Assembly: GCA_024330265.1 (NCBI GenBank)
Contig: JANDLT010000037.1
Span: 1 to 52,512 of the forward strand
Direction of reading: 5' to 3'
Source of the DNA: Pyrinomonadaceae bacterium MAG19_C2-C3
Lineage (GTDB): Bacteria; Acidobacteriota; Blastocatellia; Pyrinomonadales; Pyrinomonadaceae
Length of the DNA: 52,512 nt
The notes under the pieces are model-generated. The model was given only the letters and a program-made list of their open reading frames with translations. It did no database searches and was not told the origin of the DNA. The number at the start of each line of letters is the position of its first letter. The stretch's first letter is position 1. Made by a program: the position numbers and the translations under genes. Positions 51,743-52,512 of the stretch are shown piece by piece.

Positions 51743-52041
51743 ATCAAACGGTCTTCCTCTTCAGGTGATCTGCTCGAAGCTGACTATTCTCACAGAATAT
51801 ATTTTCTTGTCTCGCATAAGCTTGCGTCCGATAACTCCTATCCCGCGCTTTTGAGCTTTGCCCAACAATTCAAACCAGCCACTTGATTCTGCATAGAGCG
51901 ACGGAGGCTTCACTAATATGTATTACCCAAAGGCTGATTGTTAGGCAAAGCCACGACGGGCAATTACAAATTTATCGGACGCGACATGCTGTTTGCCATT
52001 AGACGTAACTCAATTAAATCCTTTGAAAGCACTCGTGATTG
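51743..52041. other. Gap of about 300 bp without a recognised gene
   Basis: Between the nuclease-helicase stop and the end of the WGR gene I see no convincing coding frame, RNA gene or strong hairpin. The two genes converge here, so a terminator would be expected, but no clear stem was found by eye. Confidence 0.4.
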
Positions 52042-52419
52042 TTAAAGTTCGAGCGCGTCGAGGAATTGCGCGGCATAGCTGTGTGGTGGCTCTGCCTCAG
52101 GCTTCATGTCTACCTCTTTGCTGGAAGTTTCGTTACGGTGTGCCGTGTCATTAATATTCACTGCAGTTTCACGGCTGGCAAGATGGTAAGGCGTTTTGCG
52201 ATGGTTAAGCTTCGTGGCTTCAAGATTGTCAAAGATGTATCGGGCGGTGCGATACGGCACTGATCGCGGAGTCTTCGGCTGTGCGACGAGTTTCGTGCCG
52301 CGCCTACCGTTGTAGCCCGTCACACAAAAGCCGTCATCTTCCTGAGTTAAGTGAATCTCATATAACTTGTCGCTCTTTCCTTCTCGGTAATACAAGCACA
52401 CCTTCTCGATGAGAGACAT
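52042..52419 (-). CDS. Small WGR-domain protein
   Basis: The protein is 125 aa. The N-terminal 80 residues follow the WGR pattern: KVCLYYREGKSDKLYEIHL, FCVTGYNGRRGTKLVAQ (the Trp of W-G-R is replaced, giving Y-N-G-R-R-G), and a helix with ARYIFDNLEATKLNHRKT. WGR domains occur in PARP-type and DNA-repair-associated proteins and probably bind nucleic acid. The tail is polar and ends in PPHSYAAQFLDALEL, a likely interaction peptide. It stands alone on the minus strand near the right edge. The partner, if any, may lie outside the window. Confidence 0.65.
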   Translation of the reverse strand: MSLIEKVCLYYREGKSDKLYEIHLTQEDDGFCVTGYNGRRGTKLVAQPKTPRSVPYRTARYIFDNLEATKLNHRKTPYHLASRETAVNINDTAHRNETSSKEVDMKPEAEPPHSYAAQFLDALEL

Positions 52420-52512
52420 AACACACGCTCGCTTACGTTCCCGAAAAGCAGTTTATGTGTAACGATGAAATAAAGTCGTGAACTTGCCTGCCGCTAAATT
52501 ATTGATTTTGCG

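Noticed and set aside
1..52512. Insertion sequences, integrase, tRNA or rRNA genes
   Set aside because: I looked for transposase or integrase motifs, terminal inverted repeats and cloverleaf-like or rRNA sequence and found none that I could support.

Overview
The window looks like most of a bacterial conjugative plasmid, or a plasmid-like integrative element. It has an iteron origin with its own Rep protein, a ParA/ribbon-helix-helix partition pair, SSB, a primase-like Toprim protein, a P-type (Trb/VirB) type IV secretion system, a coupling protein, a relaxase with accessory proteins, and a cargo/defence block. Signal peptides, a periplasmic lytic transglycosylase and a VirB2-B10 set point to a diderm host. 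The moderately GC-rich coding and the DUF433/DUF5615, clan AA protease and partition-neighbour families fit Acidobacteriota (Blastocatellia-like) or a related phylum, but the phylum is a low-confidence guess. I saw no rRNA, tRNA, transposase or CRISPR array.

Layout. 0-4.1 kb: a conserved HTH-like protein, the parA/RHH pair, a small protein overlapping a retropepsin-like protease, a PfpI-family protein, and a DUF433 antitoxin whose DUF5615 partner is broken. 4.2-6.6 kb: six iterons, the replication initiator and two small genes. 6.6-8.1 kb (minus): a zinc-ribbon protein and a Toprim/zinc-finger primase-like protein. 8.2-25.2 kb: the transfer channel, arranged as two divergent operons around a 230-bp gap at 15.1-15.3 kb. 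VirB2-B3-B4-B5-B6 run leftward. VirB1-B8-B9-B10, a MoxR-type AAA ATPase, an unknown membrane protein, VirD4 and another membrane protein run rightward. VirB10 is split by a frame shift and no VirB11 is visible. 25.2-31.7 kb (minus): a very acidic tandem-repeat protein, a 1.2-kaa helical protein, a short relaxase and a MobC-like protein, with a repeat-rich candidate oriT just upstream. 32-40 kb: small plasmid genes, SSB, a 513-aa unknown, a PvuRts1I/AbaSI-like modification-dependent nuclease and a receiver-less sigma54 activator. 40.2-40.7 kb: a scar of a deleted umuDC operon. 40.8-51.7 kb (plus): VapBC-like toxin-antitoxin, type III Mod/Res, then a second DNA methyltransferase followed by a large Cas4-like nuclease/Upf1-like helicase. 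A WGR-domain protein lies at the right edge.

The Rep/iteron, partition, SSB and primase genes maintain the replicon. The Mob proteins nick and pilot DNA to VirD4 and the channel. The 35-52 kb block guards against foreign DNA and stabilises the element. The most novel-looking items are the methyltransferase plus nuclease-helicase pair, the acidic repeat protein inside the transfer region, the MoxR-ATPase T4SS layout without VirB11, and a 19-bp motif at nearly the same distance upstream of two plasmid genes. Several reading-frame breaks (VirB10, the DUF5615 toxin, the UmuC remnant) are reported; two could be sequencing errors.
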